From: Scolanthus callimorphus
Lineage: Eukaryota; Cnidaria; Anthozoa; Actiniaria; Edwardsiidae
Length of the DNA: 64,000 bases
Direction: 5' to 3'
NCBI GenBank assembly: GCA_033964015.1
Contig: CM066913.1
Location: 30,158,790-30,222,789 of the forward strand
Position 1 is the stretch's first letter. Every line of letters starts with the position of its first letter. Below the pieces are notes generated by a model that had not been told where the DNA came from, made no database searches, and was given only the letters and a program-made list of their open reading frames with translations. Positions 39,898 to 54,402 of this stretch are shown here, one piece after another. Position numbers and translations under genes: made by a program.

Positions 39898-42657
39898 ATT
39901 TTGCCACCCTTTTGAAAATAGTCTTTGTTTACTATGTGGAGGAAAAGTCAAACGGAAGCAAGGAAACGCGCGCTTAGCTTTGTACTTGAATTGATAAGAC
40001 ACGGCGCATCGACAAAATTATTTTTGACATCTTCAAAAAGGGCGTGTACAGCGAAAGAAAGTCACGCGATGTTAAACGAACTCGCGCGCTTTCTGTTGAT
40101 AAAATGTGAGTCTATTGCACATGACGATTTACTAGATCAAGCAACTTTTCGTAGCATACTATATAAAAAAACGTGTCTTTTGGGTTACAAACTACAGCGC
40201 GCGTCAGAGAACTGCACTTGTAGGAGAAAACCGACGACGTCACAGACACAATCAAGTGATTTAGAACGTAATGTAATTAGCTGCTAAAACGCTTGACGAA
40301 CTTTCTTCGTCGTTGCAGGAGCGGAGAAAGTAGCGTGAAAGCCGGCGCTTTCTTGCTATAATCTGCAGTTCTGGAGAGAGCGGACTGGAAATTAGGTTTC
40401 TAAACTAGAGAAGGAAGCGTGCAAGGACAACTAGAGTCGATATGGGCAGCAAACGTAAGTAAATAAAACAATTTTACAGTAAAGAAAAAAGTGAAAGACA
40501 ACGCGCATAATTTGAGCCGCACAAATTGTAAACTCGCGCGATTTCTCTACTTTCTGGCTGCGCAATGATTGGCGTTGTGTTTTGCTATATCTATACTTTC
40601 CATCTTATAGAAGAAGAAAAAACGGTCGCGGTGATAGTTCTCATCATTTTTGTGGCCACTTTTCGATACACGGAACACTGCAGGAAAGTTGATTTTCTTT
40701 TTAGCAAAAGCGCGCAACAATTTCATAAACATTTTCGTCTTGATATAAAATATGACAACGCCTGCACGGGCACGAACAAGGGCTCGGGGACTGTATGTAG
40801 TGACATTCAGGTATTGCAAATTTGCGATCTAGATCACCGTAAAAATCAGTTTTTTTTTTTAATTGAGTGAAAAACCCCAGGTCCATACCTCCAGACGTGT
40901 GGCTGAAGCACCGTATGGCGGCCCGATAAGCCCTTTACAACGATGCCAGAGATTTCGGCCCCGGCGGTCGCTATCCTCAGGGGGTTAATTGCTCAGTAGC
41001 GACTCAGTGACAAAGCGGTGAGGGGTACGTCGGCCACCAGACCCTTAAAACGACGATCCCACGTATGAGCAGTGAACAAATAACAAAAGTGACGCTAGTT
41101 ACCACACTAAAAATGTTCTCGGGTGATGAAATTAATCCATGTGGGTTATGAGTGCGAAAAACGTATGGTCGGTAAACCAAAATGTGTCATTCTATTTTTC
41201 TTGGAAAACGATTGCACCACATTTACGTGATGACATTTGAGCAGCTGATCGCTTTGACATTGGTTTCTGTTGATTTTGCATTTTTCTTGTTTCTTGCGCA
41301 TGCGCACAACTTCTTTTAGTAACATTTTGCTGTTATTGTTACTATTTGGGGCTAGGTGTATATATTTCCATATAAATGCCAATCTTTAGACAAAATTACT
41401 CTTCTCCTTTCTGATGTTCACCTTCTGTCAAAGTAACCAGCATTTTGTAACCTTGTTCTTTTCTATATTTTATCTTAACCTGGGGGTTCCAATATACACA
41501 AGTTTGCATGGGGGGTCAAAAACTAGTGCCGCCCATCCCCGGGGTACATATATTGTTTGGAATTACTCAATACACAAAGTTGTTGAGTAAATAGTTTCAA
41601 CTGGATACCCATCAGCAGTCTACAGAAATTATGTAACCACCAAGATCTCTGAAGTGGGTGTAGGCTACTCATCATGGTCTGCTACTAGTTTTTTAAGCTC
41701 TTGGTGCTGTTCAAACTGCCAAACCCTAGCTACTGCCCATGCCCTATGTAGGACTTGATGAAATGTGGCATTCCCCCTGGTCCATTTAGGAATTCAGGAT
41801 TTTTTGGTTCAATTAAAGCTTTGCCTGGCCTGCTGCTTGCTCCCTCCATATTGTGCTTGCTTTCAGTTTTCGGATCCCTATTTCAAGTTTCAATTCTTGC
41901 TTTTGTCTGGTTGAGCATAAGTAAGACAATCAATACAGGACATACTGAGTCTAAACAAAACCATAGGCATTTAGGTAGGGTCCACCTGACAGTAAGTAGG
42001 AAATTTGAATTTAAGGCAATTCTAGATCTTTCTCCAGTAGAATAAAAGGGTGAATGCTGATCGAGACCATCATTAAGATTGCTAGGGCTGCAAAACTCTG
42101 ACCCAGAGTCACCTGAAACTAAGAAACCAAACTAGCCAACAATGGAACCTAACCTAAAGTCTGGTAGGGAATACTTACAGTTGTAAAAAGTATATCTGTA
42201 ATTTATTTTCCTGAAAAGCTTGCACTTTTCGATTTCTCATGCAAACACATGTCTGGCTCAAACTTACTTGCTTTCGATGTGTCAGTAGCTAAAACCTTCG
42301 GTAGGTGAGAAGAGTCCAAATTTTCACTCAGAAAATTTCTCACTGCAATCCAAGTGTTTCAGGTGTGCTTCACAGTCACTCAAACAACCACAAAATGGCT
42401 TTCTGCCTAGTTTGAAGATTAAATCACTCTTATTTCCAGTTCCAGTTAAATATGGAATTACATTAATAAAATATTACATTCTTGTTCACTTTGGCAAAAA
42501 TTCATCCATCTGAATTATTTCATCTACCTTTGACTCAAAACCCGATCACGTAGACGCAGTGCATTATGGGTAGAATTGACCATTTTACACAGGGACCTCC
42601 CCCACTCCTCTACAAACACGTTCACTTCAAAAACGCTCTTGACGCACTCGCTTAGGC

Positions 42658-42775
42658 GTCTACGGCCATACCATCGGGAAAGCACCGGTTCTCGTTCGAT
42701 CACCGAAGTTAAACCCGGTTGGGCGAAGATAGTACTTAGACGGGTGACCGCTTGGGAATACTTCGTGCTGTAGAC
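42658..42775 (+). rRNA. 5S ribosomal RNA, copy 4
   Basis: 118 nt, same sequence, 2878 bp after copy 3; TTTT terminator present. Confidence 0.95.
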
Positions 42776-45531
42776 ATTTTGCCACCCTTTTGAAAATAGT
42801 CTTTGTTTACTATGTGAAGGAAAAGTCAAACGGAAGCAAGGAAACGCGCGCTTAGCTTTGTACTTGAATTGATAAGACACGGCGCATCGACAAAATTATT
42901 TTTGACATCTTCAAAAAGGGCGTGTACAGCGAAAGAAAGTCACGCGATGTTAAACGAACTCGCGCGCTTTCTGTTGATAAAATGTGAGTCTATTGCACAT
43001 GACGATTTACTAGATCAAGCAACTTTTCGTAGCATACTATATAAAAAAAACGTGTCTTTTGGGTTACAAACTACAGCGCGCGTCAGAGAACTGCACTTGT
43101 AGGAGAAAACCGACGACGTCACAGACACAATCAAGTGATTTAGAACGTAATGTAATTAGCTGCTAAAACGCTTGACGAACTTTCTTCGTCGTTGCAGGAG
43201 CGGAGAAAGTAGCGTGAAAGCCGGCGCTTTCTTGCTATAATCTGCAGTTCTGGAGAGAGCGGACTGGAAATTAGGTTTCTAAACTAGAGAAGGAAGCGTG
43301 CAAGGACAACTAGAGTCGATATGGGCAGCAAACGTAAGTAAATAAAACAATTTTACAGTAAAGAAAAAAGTGAAAGACAACGCGCATAATTTGAGCCGCA
43401 CAAATTGTAAACTCGCGCGATTTCTCTACTTTCTGGCTGCGCAATGATTGGCGTTGTGTTTTGCTATATCTATACTTTCCATCTTATAGAAGAAGAAAAA
43501 AACGGTCGCGGTGATAGTTCTCATCATTTTTGTGGCCACTTTTCGATACACGGAACACTGCAGGAAAGTTGATTTTCTTTTTAGCAAAAGCGCGCAACAA
43601 TTTCATAAACATTTTCGTCTTGATATAAAATATGACAACGCCTGCACGGGCACGAACAAGGGCTCGGGTACTGTATGTAGTGACATTCAGGTATTGCAAA
43701 TTTGCGATCTAGATCACCGTAAAAACCAGTTTTTTTTTAATTGAGTGAAAAACCCCAGGTCCATACCTCCAGACGTGTGGCTGAAGCACCGTATGGCGGC
43801 CCGATAAGCCCTTTACAACGATGCCAGAGATTTCGGCCCCGGCGGTCGCTATCCTCAGGGGGTTAATTGCTCAGTAGCGACTCAGTGACAAAGCGGTGAG
43901 GGGTACGTCGGCCACCAGACCCTTAAAACGACGATCCCACGTATGAGCAGTGAACAAATAACAAAAGTGACGCTAGTTACCACACTAAAAATGTTCTCGG
44001 GTGATGAAATTAATCCATGTGGGTTATGAGTGCGAAAAACGTATGGTCGGTAAACCAAAATGTGTCCTTCTATTTTTCTTGGAAAACGATTGCACCACAT
44101 TTACGTGATGACATTTGAGCAGCTGATCGCTTTGACATTGGTTTCTGTTGATTTTGCATTTTTCTTGTTTCTTGCGCATGCGCACAACTTCTTTTAGTAA
44201 CATTTTGCTGTTATTGTTACTTTTTGGGGCTAGGTGTATATATTTCCATATAAATGCCAATCTTTAGACAAAATTACTCTTCTCCTTTCTGATGTTCACC
44301 TTCTGTCAAAGTAACCAGCATTTTGTAACCTTGTTCTTTTCTATATTTTATCTTAACCTGGGGGTTCCAATATACACAAGTTTGCATGGGGGGTCAGAAA
44401 CTAGTGCCACCCATCCCCGGGTACATATATTGTTTGGAATTACTCAATACACATAAGTTGTTGAGTAAATAGTTTCAACTGGATACCCATCAGCAGTCTA
44501 CAGAAATTATGTAACCACCAAGATCTCTGAAGTGGGTGTAGGCTACTCATCATGGTCTGCTACTAGTTTTTTAAGCTCTTGGTGCTGTTCAAACTGCCAA
44601 ACCCTAGCTACTGCCCATGCCCTATGTAGGACTTGATGAAATGTGGCATTCCCCCTGGTCCATTTAGGAATTCAGGATTTTTTGGTTCAATTAAAGCTTT
44701 GCCTGGCCTGCTGCTTGCTCCCTCCATATTGTGCTTGCTTTCAGTTTTCGGATCCCTATGTTTCAATTCTTGCTTTTGTCTGGTTGAGCATAAGTAAGAC
44801 AATCAATACAGGACATACTGAGTCTAAACAAAACCATAGGCATTTAGGTAGGGTCCACCTGACAGTAAGTAGGAAATTTGAATTTAAGGCAATTCTAGAT
44901 CTTTCTCCAGTAGAATAAAAGGGTGAATGCTGATCGAGACCATCATTAAGATTGCTAGGGCTGCAAAACTCTGACGCAGAGTCACCTGAAACTAAGAAAT
45001 CAAACTAGCCAACAATGAAACCTAACCTAAAGTCTGGTAGGGAATACTTACAGTTGTAAAAAGTATATCTGTAATTTATTTTCCTGAAAAGCTTGCACTT
45101 TTCGATTTCTCATGCAAACACATGTCTGGCTCAAACTTACTTGCTTTCGATGTGTCAGTAGCTAAAACCTTCGGTAGGTGAGAAGAGTCCAAATTTTCAC
45201 TCAGAAAATTTCTCACTGCAATCCAAGTGTTTCAGGTGTGCTTCACAGTCACTCAAACAACCACAAAATGGCTTTCTGCCTAGTTTGAAGATTAAATCAC
45301 TCTTATTTCTAGTTCCAGTTAAATATGGAATTACATTAATAAAATATTACATTCTTGTTCACTTTGGCAAAAAATTCATCCATCTGAATTATTTCATCTA
45401 CCTTTGACTCAAAACCCGATCACGTAGACGCAGTGCATTATGGGTAGAATTGACCATTTTACACAGGGACCTCCCTCACTCCTCTACAAACACGTTCACT
45501 TCAAAAACGCTCTTGACGCACTCTCTTAGGC

Positions 45532-45649
45532 GTCTACGGCCATACCATCGGGAAAGCACCGGTTCTCGTTCGATCACCGAAGTTAAACCCGGTTGGGCGA
45601 AGATAGTACTTAGACGGGTGACCGCTTGGGAATACTTCGTGCTGTAGAC
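45532..45649 (+). rRNA. 5S ribosomal RNA, copy 5
   Basis: 118 nt, same sequence; upstream flank variant ACTCTCTTAGGC shared with copies 6 and 7. Confidence 0.95.
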
Positions 45650-48422
45650 ATTTTGCCACCCTTTTGAAAATAGTCTTTGTTTTACTATGTGAAGGAAAAG
45701 TCAAACGGAAGCAAGGAAACGCGCGCTTAGCTTTGTACTTGAATTGATAAGACACGGCGCATCGACAAAATTATTTTTGACATCTTCAAAAAGGGCGTGT
45801 ACAGCGAAAGAAAGTCACGCGATGTTAAACGAACGCGCGCGCTTTCTGTTGATAAAATGTGAGTCTATTGCACATGACGATTTACTAGATCAAGCAACTT
45901 TTCGTAGCATACTATATAAAAAAAAACGTGTCTTTTGGGTTACAAACTACAGCGCGCGTCAGAGAACTGCACTTGTAGGAGAAAATCGACGACGTCACAG
46001 ACACAATCAAGTGATTTAGAACGTAATGTAATTAGCTGCTAAAACGCTTGACGAACTTTCTTCGTCGTTGCAGGAGCGGAGAAAGTAGCGTGAAAGCCGG
46101 CGCTTTCTTGCTATAATCTGCAGTTCTGGAGAGAGCAGTTCTGGAGAGAGCGGACTGGAAATTAGGTTTCTAAACTAGAGAAGGAAGCGTGCAAGGACAA
46201 CTAGAGTCGATATGGGCAGCAAACGTAAGTAAATAAAACAATTTTACAGTAAAGAAAAAAGTGAAAGACAACGCGCATAATTTGAGCCGCACAAATTGTA
46301 AACTCGCGCGATTTCTCTACTTTCTGGCTGCGCAATGATTGGCGTTGTGTTTTGCTATATCTATACTTTCCATCTTATAGAAGAAGAAAAAAAACGGTCG
46401 CGGTGATAGTTCTCATCATTTTTGTGGCCACTTTTCGATACACGGAACACTGCAGGAAAGTTGATTTTCTTTTTAGCAAAAGCGCGCAACAATTTCATAA
46501 ACATTTTCGTCTTGATATAAAATATGACAACGCCTGCACGGGCACGAACAAGGGCTCGGGTACTGTATGTAGTGACATTCAGGTATTGCAAATTTGCGAT
46601 CTAGATCACCGTAAAAACCAGTTTTTTTTTAATTGAGTGAAAAACCCCAGGTCCATACCTCCAGACGTGTGGCTGAAGCACCGTATGGCGGCCCGATAAG
46701 CCCTTTACAACGATGCCAGAGATTTCGGCCCCGGCGGTCGCTATCCTCAGGGGGTTAATTGCTCAGTAGCGACTCAGTGACAAAGCGGTGAGGGGTACGT
46801 CGGCCACCAGACCCTTAAAACGACGATCCCACGTATGAGCAGTGAACAAATAACAAAAGTGACGCTAGTTACCACACTAAAAATGTTCTCGGGTGATGAA
46901 ATTAATCCATGTGGGTTATGAGTGCGAAAAACGTATGGTCGGTAAACCAAAATGTGTCCTTCTATTTTTCTTGGAAAACGATTGCACCACATTTACGTGA
47001 TGACATTTGAGCAGCTGATCGCTTTGACATTGGTTTCTGTTGATTTTGCATTTTTCTTGTTTCTTGCGCATGCGCACAACTTCTTTTAGTAACATTTTGC
47101 TGTTATTGTTACTTTTTGGGGCTAGGTGTATATATTTCCATATAAATGCCAATCTTTAGACAAAATTACTCTTCTCCTTTCTGATGTTCACCTTCTGTCA
47201 AAGTAACCAGCATTTTGTAACCTTGTTCTTTTCTATATTTTATCTTAACCTGGGGGTTCCAATATACACAAGTTTGCATGGGGGGTCAGAAACTAGTGCC
47301 ACCATCCCCGGGGTACATATATTGTTTGGAATTACTCAATACACATAAGTTGTTGAGTAAATAGTTTCAACTGGATACCCATCAGCAGTCTACAGAAATT
47401 ATGTAACCACCAAGATCTCTGAAGTGGGTGTAGGCTACTCATCATGGTCTGCTACTAGTTTTTTAAGCTCTTGGTGCTGTTCAAACTGCCAAACCCTAGC
47501 TACTGCCCATGCCCTATGTAGGACTTGATGAAATGTGGCATTCCCCTGGTCCATTTAGGAATTCAGGATTTTTTGGTTCAATTAAAGCTTTGCCTGGCCT
47601 GCTGCTTGCTCCCTCCATATTGTGCTTGCTTTCAGTTTTCGGATCCCTATGTTTCAATTCTTGCTTTTGTCTGGTTGAGCATAAGTAAGACAATCAATAC
47701 AGGACATACTGAGTCTAAACAAAACCATAGGCATTTAGGTAGGGTCCACCTGACAGTAAGTAGGAAATTTGAATTTAAGGCAATTCTAGATCTTTCTCCA
47801 GTAGAATAAAAGGGTGAATGCTGATCGAGACCATCATTAAGATTGCTAGGGCTGCAAAACTCTGACGCAGAGTCACCTGAAACTAAGAAATCAAACTAGC
47901 CAACAATGAAACCTAACCTAAAGTCTGGTAGGGAATACTTACAGTTGTAAAAAGTATATCTGTAATTTATTTTCCTGAAAAGCTTGCACTTTTCGATTTC
48001 TCATGCAAACACATGTCTGGCTCAAACTTACTTGCTTTCGATGTGTCAGTAGCTAAAACCTTCGGTAGGTGAGAAGAGTCCAAATTTTCACTCAGAAAAT
48101 TTCTCACTGCAATCCAAGTGTTTCAGGTGTGCTTCACAGTCACTCAAACAACCACAAAATGGCTTTCTGCCTAGTTTGAAGATTAAATCACTCTTATTTC
48201 CAGTTCCAGTTAAATATGGAATTACATTAATAAAATATTACATTCTTGTTCACTTTGGCAAAAAATTCATCCATCTGAATTATTTCATCTACCTTTGACT
48301 CAAAACCCGATCACGTAGACGCAGTGCATTATGGGTAGAATTGACCATTTTACACAGGGACCTCCCTCACTCCTCTACAAACACGTTCACTTCAAAAACG
48401 CTCTTGACGCACTCTCTTAGGC

Positions 48423-48540
48423 GTCTACGGCCATACCATCGGGAAAGCACCGGTTCTCGTTCGATCACCGAAGTTAAACCCGGTTGGGCGAAGATAGTAC
48501 TTAGACGGGTGACCGCTTGGGAATACTTCGTGCTGTAGAC
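48423..48540 (+). rRNA. 5S ribosomal RNA, copy 6
   Basis: 118 nt, same sequence; its unit is almost identical to that of copy 5. Confidence 0.95.
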
Positions 48541-51312
48541 ATTTTGCCACCCTTTTGAAAATAGTCTTTGTTTTACTATGTGAAGGAAAAGTCAAACGGA
48601 AGCAAGGAAACGCGCGCTTAGCTTTGTACTTGAATTGATAAGACACGGCGCATCGACAAAATTATTTTTGACATCTTCAAAAAGGGCGTGTACAGCGAAA
48701 GAAAGTCACGCGATGTTAAACGAACGCGCGCGCTTTCTGTTGATAAAATGTGAGTCTATTGCACATGACGATTTACTAGATCAAGCAACTTTTCGTAGCA
48801 TACTATATAAAAAAAAACGTGTCTTTTGGGTTACAAACTACAGCGCGCGTCAGAGAACTGCACTTGTAGGAGAAAATCGACGACGTCACAGACACAATCA
48901 AGTGATTTAGAACGTAATGTAATTAGCTGCTAAAACGCTTGACGAACTTTCTTCGTCGTTGCAGGAGCGGAGAAAGTAGCGTGAAAGCCGGCGCTTTCTT
49001 GCTATAATCTGCAGTTCTGGAGAGAGCAGTTCTGGAGAGAGCGGACTGGAAATTAGGTTTCTAAACTAGAGAAGGAAGCGTGCAAGGACAACTAGAGTCG
49101 ATATGGGCAGCAAACGTAAGTAAATAAAACAATTTTACAGTAAAGAAAAAAGTGAAAGACAACGCGCATAATTTGAGCCGCACAAATTGTAAACTCGCGC
49201 GATTTCTCTACTTTCTGGCTGCGCAATGATTGGCGTTGTGTTTTGCTATATCTATACTTTCCATCTTATAGAAGAAGAAAAAAAACGGTCGCGGTGATAG
49301 TTCTCATCATTTTTGTGGCCACTTTTCGATACACGGAACACTGCAGGAAAGTTGATTTTCTTTTTAGCAAAAGCGCGCAACAATTTCATAAACATTTTCG
49401 TCTTGATATAAAATATGACAACGCCTGCACGGGCACGAACAAGGGCTCGGGTACTGTATGTAGTGACATTCAGGTATTGCAAATTTGCGATCTAGATCAC
49501 CGTAAAAACCAGTTTTTTTTTAATTGAGTGAAAAACCCCAGGTCCATACCTCCAGACGTGTGGCTGAAGCACCGTATGGCGGCCCGATAAGCCCTTTACA
49601 ACGATGCCAGAGATTTCGGCCCCGGCGGTCGCTATCCTCAGGGGGTTAATTGCTCAGTAGCGACTCAGTGACAAAGCGGTGAGGGGTACGTCGGCCACCA
49701 GACCCTTAAAACGACGATCCCACGTATGAGCAGTGAACAAATAACAAAAGTGACGCTAGTTACCACACTAAAAATGTTCTCGGGTGATGAAATTAATCCA
49801 TGTGGGTTATGAGTGCGAAAAACGTATGGTCGGTAAACCAAATGTGTCCTTCTATTTTTCTTGGAAAACGATTGCACCACATTTACGTGATGACATTTGA
49901 GCAGCTGATCGCTTTGACATTGGTTTCTGTTGATTTTGCATTTTTCTTGTTTCTTGCGCATGCGCACAACTTCTTTTAGTAACATTTTGCTGTTATTGTT
50001 ACTATTTGGGGCTAGGTGTATATATTTCCATATAAATGCCAATCTTTAGACAAAATTACTCTTCTCCTTTCTGATGTTCACCTTCTGTCAAAGTAACCAG
50101 CATTTTGTAACCTTGTTCTTTTCTATATTTTATCTTAACCTGGGGGTTCCAATATACACAAGTTTGCATGGGGGGTCAAAAACTAGTGCCACCCATCCCC
50201 GGGTACATATATTGTTTGGAATTACTCAATACACATAAGTTGTTGAGTAAATAGTTTCAACTGGATACCCATCAGCAGTCTACAGAAATTATGTAACCAC
50301 CAAGATCTCTGAAGTGGGTGTAGGCTACTCATCATGGTCTGCTACTAGTTTTTTAAGCTCTTGGTGCTGTTCAAACTGCCAAACCCTAGCTACTGCCCAT
50401 GCCCTATGTAGGACTTGATGAAATGTGGCATTCCCCCTGGTCCATTTAGGAATTCAGGATTTTTTGGTTCAATTAAAGCTTTGCCTGGCCTGCTGCTTGC
50501 TCCCTCCATATTGTGCTTGCTTTCAGTTTTCGGATCCCTATGTTTCAATTCTTGCTTTTGTCTGGTTGAGCATAAGTAAGACAATCAATACAGGACATAC
50601 TGAGTCTAAACAAAACCATAGGCATTTAGGTAGGGTCCACCTGACAGTAAGTAGGAAATTTGAATTTAAGGCAATTCTAGATCTTTCTCCAGTAGAATAA
50701 AAGGGTGAATGCTGATCGAGACCATCATTAAGATTGCTAGGGCTGCAAAACTCTGACGCAGAGTCACCTGAAACTAAGAAATCAAACTAGCCAACAATGA
50801 AACCTAACCTAAAGTCTGGTAGGAATACTTACAGTTGTAAAAAGTATATCTGTAATTTATTTTCCTGAAAAGCTTGCACTTTTCGATTTCTCATGCAAAC
50901 ACATGTCTGGCTCAAACTTACTTGCTTTCAATGTGTCAGTAGCTAAAACCTTCGGTAGGTGAGAAGAGTCCAAATTTTCACTCAGAAAATTTCTCACTGC
51001 AATCCAAGTGTTTCAGGTGTGCTTCACAGTCACTCAAACAACCACAAAATGGCTTTCTGCCTAGTTTGAAGATTAAATCACTCTTATTTCTAGTTCCAGT
51101 TAAATATGGAATTACATTAATAAAATATTACATTCTTGTTCACTTTGGCAAAAAATTCATCCATCTGAATTATTTCATCTACCTTTGACTCAAAACCCGA
51201 TCACGTAGACGCAGTGCATTATGGGTAGAATTGACCATTTTACACAGGGACCTCCCTCACTCCTCTACAAACACGTTCACTTCAAAAACGCTCTTGACGC
51301 ACTCTCTTAGGC

Positions 51313-51430
51313 GTCTACGGCCATACCATCGGGAAAGCACCGGTTCTCGTTCGATCACCGAAGTTAAACCCGGTTGGGCGAAGATAGTACTTAGACGGGT
51401 GACCGCTTGGGAATACTTCGTGCTGTAGAC
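51313..51430 (+). rRNA. 5S ribosomal RNA, copy 7
   Basis: 118 nt, same sequence; followed by the variant spacer at 51908-52235. Confidence 0.95.
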
Positions 51431-51907
51431 ATTTTGCCACCCTTTTGAAAATAGTCTTTGTTTTACTATGTGAAGGAAAAGTCAAACGGAAGCAAGGAAA
51501 CGCGCGCTTAGCTTTGTACTTGAATTGATAAGACACGGCGCATCGACAAAATTATTTTTGACATCTTCAAAAAGGGCGTGTACAGCGAAAGAAAGTCACG
51601 CGATGTTAAACGAACGCGCGCGCTTTCTGTTGATAAAATGTGAGTCTATTGCACATGACGATTTACTAGATCAAGCAACTTTTCGTAGCATACTATATAA
51701 AAAAAAACGTGTCTTTTGGGTTACAAACTACAGCGCGCGTCAGAGAACTGCACTTGTAGGAGAAAATCGACGACGTCACAGACACAATCAAGTGATTTAG
51801 AACGTAATGTAATTAGCTGCTAAAACGCTTGACGAACTTTCTTCGTCGTTGCAGGAGCGGAGAAAGTAGCGTGAAAGCCGGCGCTTTCTTGCTATAATCT
51901 GCAGTTC

Positions 51908-52235
51908 TGAGAGCATGAGAGCGGACTGGAAATTAGGTTTAACTAGAGAAGGAAGCGTGCAAGGACAACTAGAGTCGAATGGGCAAGACGTAGTGGAGAG
52001 ATTAGAGTATATTAAAAAAAAAGAAGAGAACGGCAGAAGACGACTAGAGCAAAGCATACGATCAAAGTCAATCTACATCAGGGACGTGAAGCAACTACGC
52101 ATGCTTCAAATGCTTAATCGATATCTAATATCAGAAGAATATTCTCTATCTTTATCACATTTTACTGGTAACGCGCTGAGCCGATTGTACTCGATTCTCT
52201 ACTGGCTGCGCAATATTTTGTGTTTGCATCTATAC
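51908..52235 (+). repeat. Divergent spacer block in the seventh 5S unit
   Basis: Where other units read GATATGGGCAGCAAACGTAAG, this one reads GAATGGGCAAGACGTAGTGG and then ~200 bases found in no other unit, before returning to the consensus at CTATACTTTCCATC. The unit is ~95 bp longer than the others. A frame is open from 51915 to 52274 across it (charged, LEYIKKKEENGRRRLEQS), without recognisable domain. Confidence 0.8.
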
Positions 52236-54285
52236 TTTCCATCTTATAGAAGAAGAAAAAAACGGTCGCGGTGATAGTTCTCATCATTTTGTGGCCACTT
52301 TCGATACACGGAACACTGCAGGAAAGTTGATTTTTTTTTTAGCAAAAGCGCGCAACAATTTCATAAACATTTTCGTCTTGATATAAAATATGACAACGCC
52401 TGCACGGGCACGAACAAGGGCTCGGGGTACTGTATGTAGTGACATTCAGGTATTGCAAATTTGCGATCTAGATCACCGTAAAAACCAGTTTTTTTTTAAT
52501 TGAGTGAAAAACCCAGGTCCATACCTCCAGACGTGTGGCTGAAGCACCGTATGGCGGCCCGATAAGCCCTTTACAACGATGCCAGAGATTTCGGCCCCGG
52601 CGGTCGCTATCCTCAGGGGGTTAATTGCTCAGTAGCGACTCAGTGACAAAGCGGTGAGGGGTACGTCGGCCACCAGACCCTTAAAACGACGATCCCACGT
52701 ATGAGCAGTGAACAAATAACAAAAGTGACGCTAGTTACCACACTAAAAATGTTCTCGGGTGATGAAATTAATCCATGTGGGTTATGAGTGCGAAAAACGT
52801 ATGGTCGGTAAACCAAAATGTGTCCTTCTATTTTCTTGGAAAACGATTGCACCACATTTACGTGATGACATTTGAGCAGCTGATCGCTTTGACATTGGTT
52901 TCTGTTGATTTTGCATTTTTCTTGTTTCTTGCGCATGCGCACAACTTCTTTTAGTAACATTTTGCTGTTATTGTTACTATTTGGGGCTAGGTGTATATAT
53001 TTCCATATAAATGCCAATCTTTAGACAAAATTACTCTTCTCCTTTCTGATGTTCACCTTCTGTCAAAGTAACCAGCATTTTGTAACCTTGTTCTTTTCTA
53101 TATTTTATCTTAACCTGGGGGTTCCAATATACACAAGTTTGCATGGGGGGTCAAAAACTAGTGCCACCCATCCCGGGGTACATATATTGTTTGGAATTAC
53201 TCAATACACATAAGTTGTTGAGTAAATAGTTTCAACTGGATACCCATCAGCAGTCTACAGAAATTATGTAACCACCAAGATCTCTGAAGTGGGTGTAGGC
53301 TACTCATCATGGTCTGCTACTAGTTTTTTAAGCTCTTGGTGCTGTTCAAACTGCCAAACCCTAGCTACTGCCCATGCCCTATGTAGGACTTGATGAAATG
53401 TGGCATTCCCCTGGTCCATTTAGGAATTCAGGATTTTTTGGTTCAATTAAAGCTTTGCCTGGCCTGCTGCTTGCTCCCTCCATATTGTGCTTGCTTTCAG
53501 TTTTCGGATCCCTATGTTTCAATTCTTGCTTTTGTCTGGTTGAGCATAAGTAAGACAATCAATACAGGACATACTGAGTCTAAACAAAACCATAGGCATT
53601 TAGTAGGGTCCACCTGACAGTAAGTAGGAAATTTGAATTTAAGGCAATTCTAGATCTTTCTCCAGTAGAATAAAAGGGTGAATGCTGATCGAGACCATCA
53701 TTAAGATTGCTAGGGCTGCAAAACTCTGACGCAGAGTCACCTGAAACTAAGAAATCAAACTAGCCAACAATGAAACCTAACCTAAAGTCTGGTAGGGAAT
53801 ACTTACAGTTGTAAAAAGTATATCTGTAATTTATTTTCCTGAAAAGCTTGCACTTTTCGATTTCTCATGCAAACACATGTCTGGCTCAAACTTACTTGCT
53901 TTCGATGTGTCAGTAGCTAAAACCTTCGGTAGGTGAGAAGAGTCCAAATTTTCACTCAGAAAATTTCTCACTGCAATCCAAGTGTTTCAGGTGTGCTTCA
54001 CAGTCACTCAAACAACCACAAAATGGCTTTCTGCCTAGTTTGAAGATTAAATCACTCTTATTTCTAGTTCCAGTTAAATATGGAATTACATTAATAAAAT
54101 ATTACATTCTTGTTCACTTTGGCAAAAAATTCATCCATCTGAATTATTTCATCTACCTTGACTCAAAACCCGATCACGTAGACGCAGTGCATTATGGGTA
54201 GAATTGACCATTTTACACAGGGACCTCCCTCACTCCTCTACAAACACGTTCACTTCAAAAACGCTCTTGACGCACTCGCTTAGGC

Positions 54286-54402
54286 GTCTACGGCCATACC
54301 ATCGGGAAAGCACCGGTTCTCGTTCGATCACCGAAGTTAAACCGGTTGGGCGAAGATAGTACTTAGACGGGTGACCGCTTGGGAATACTTCGTGCTGTAG
54401 AC
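54286..54402 (+). rRNA. 5S ribosomal RNA, copy 8 (1-nt deletion)
   Basis: 117 nt; one C is missing in the A-box area (AAACCGG for AAACCCGG). Either a variant gene or a sequence error. Confidence 0.9.
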
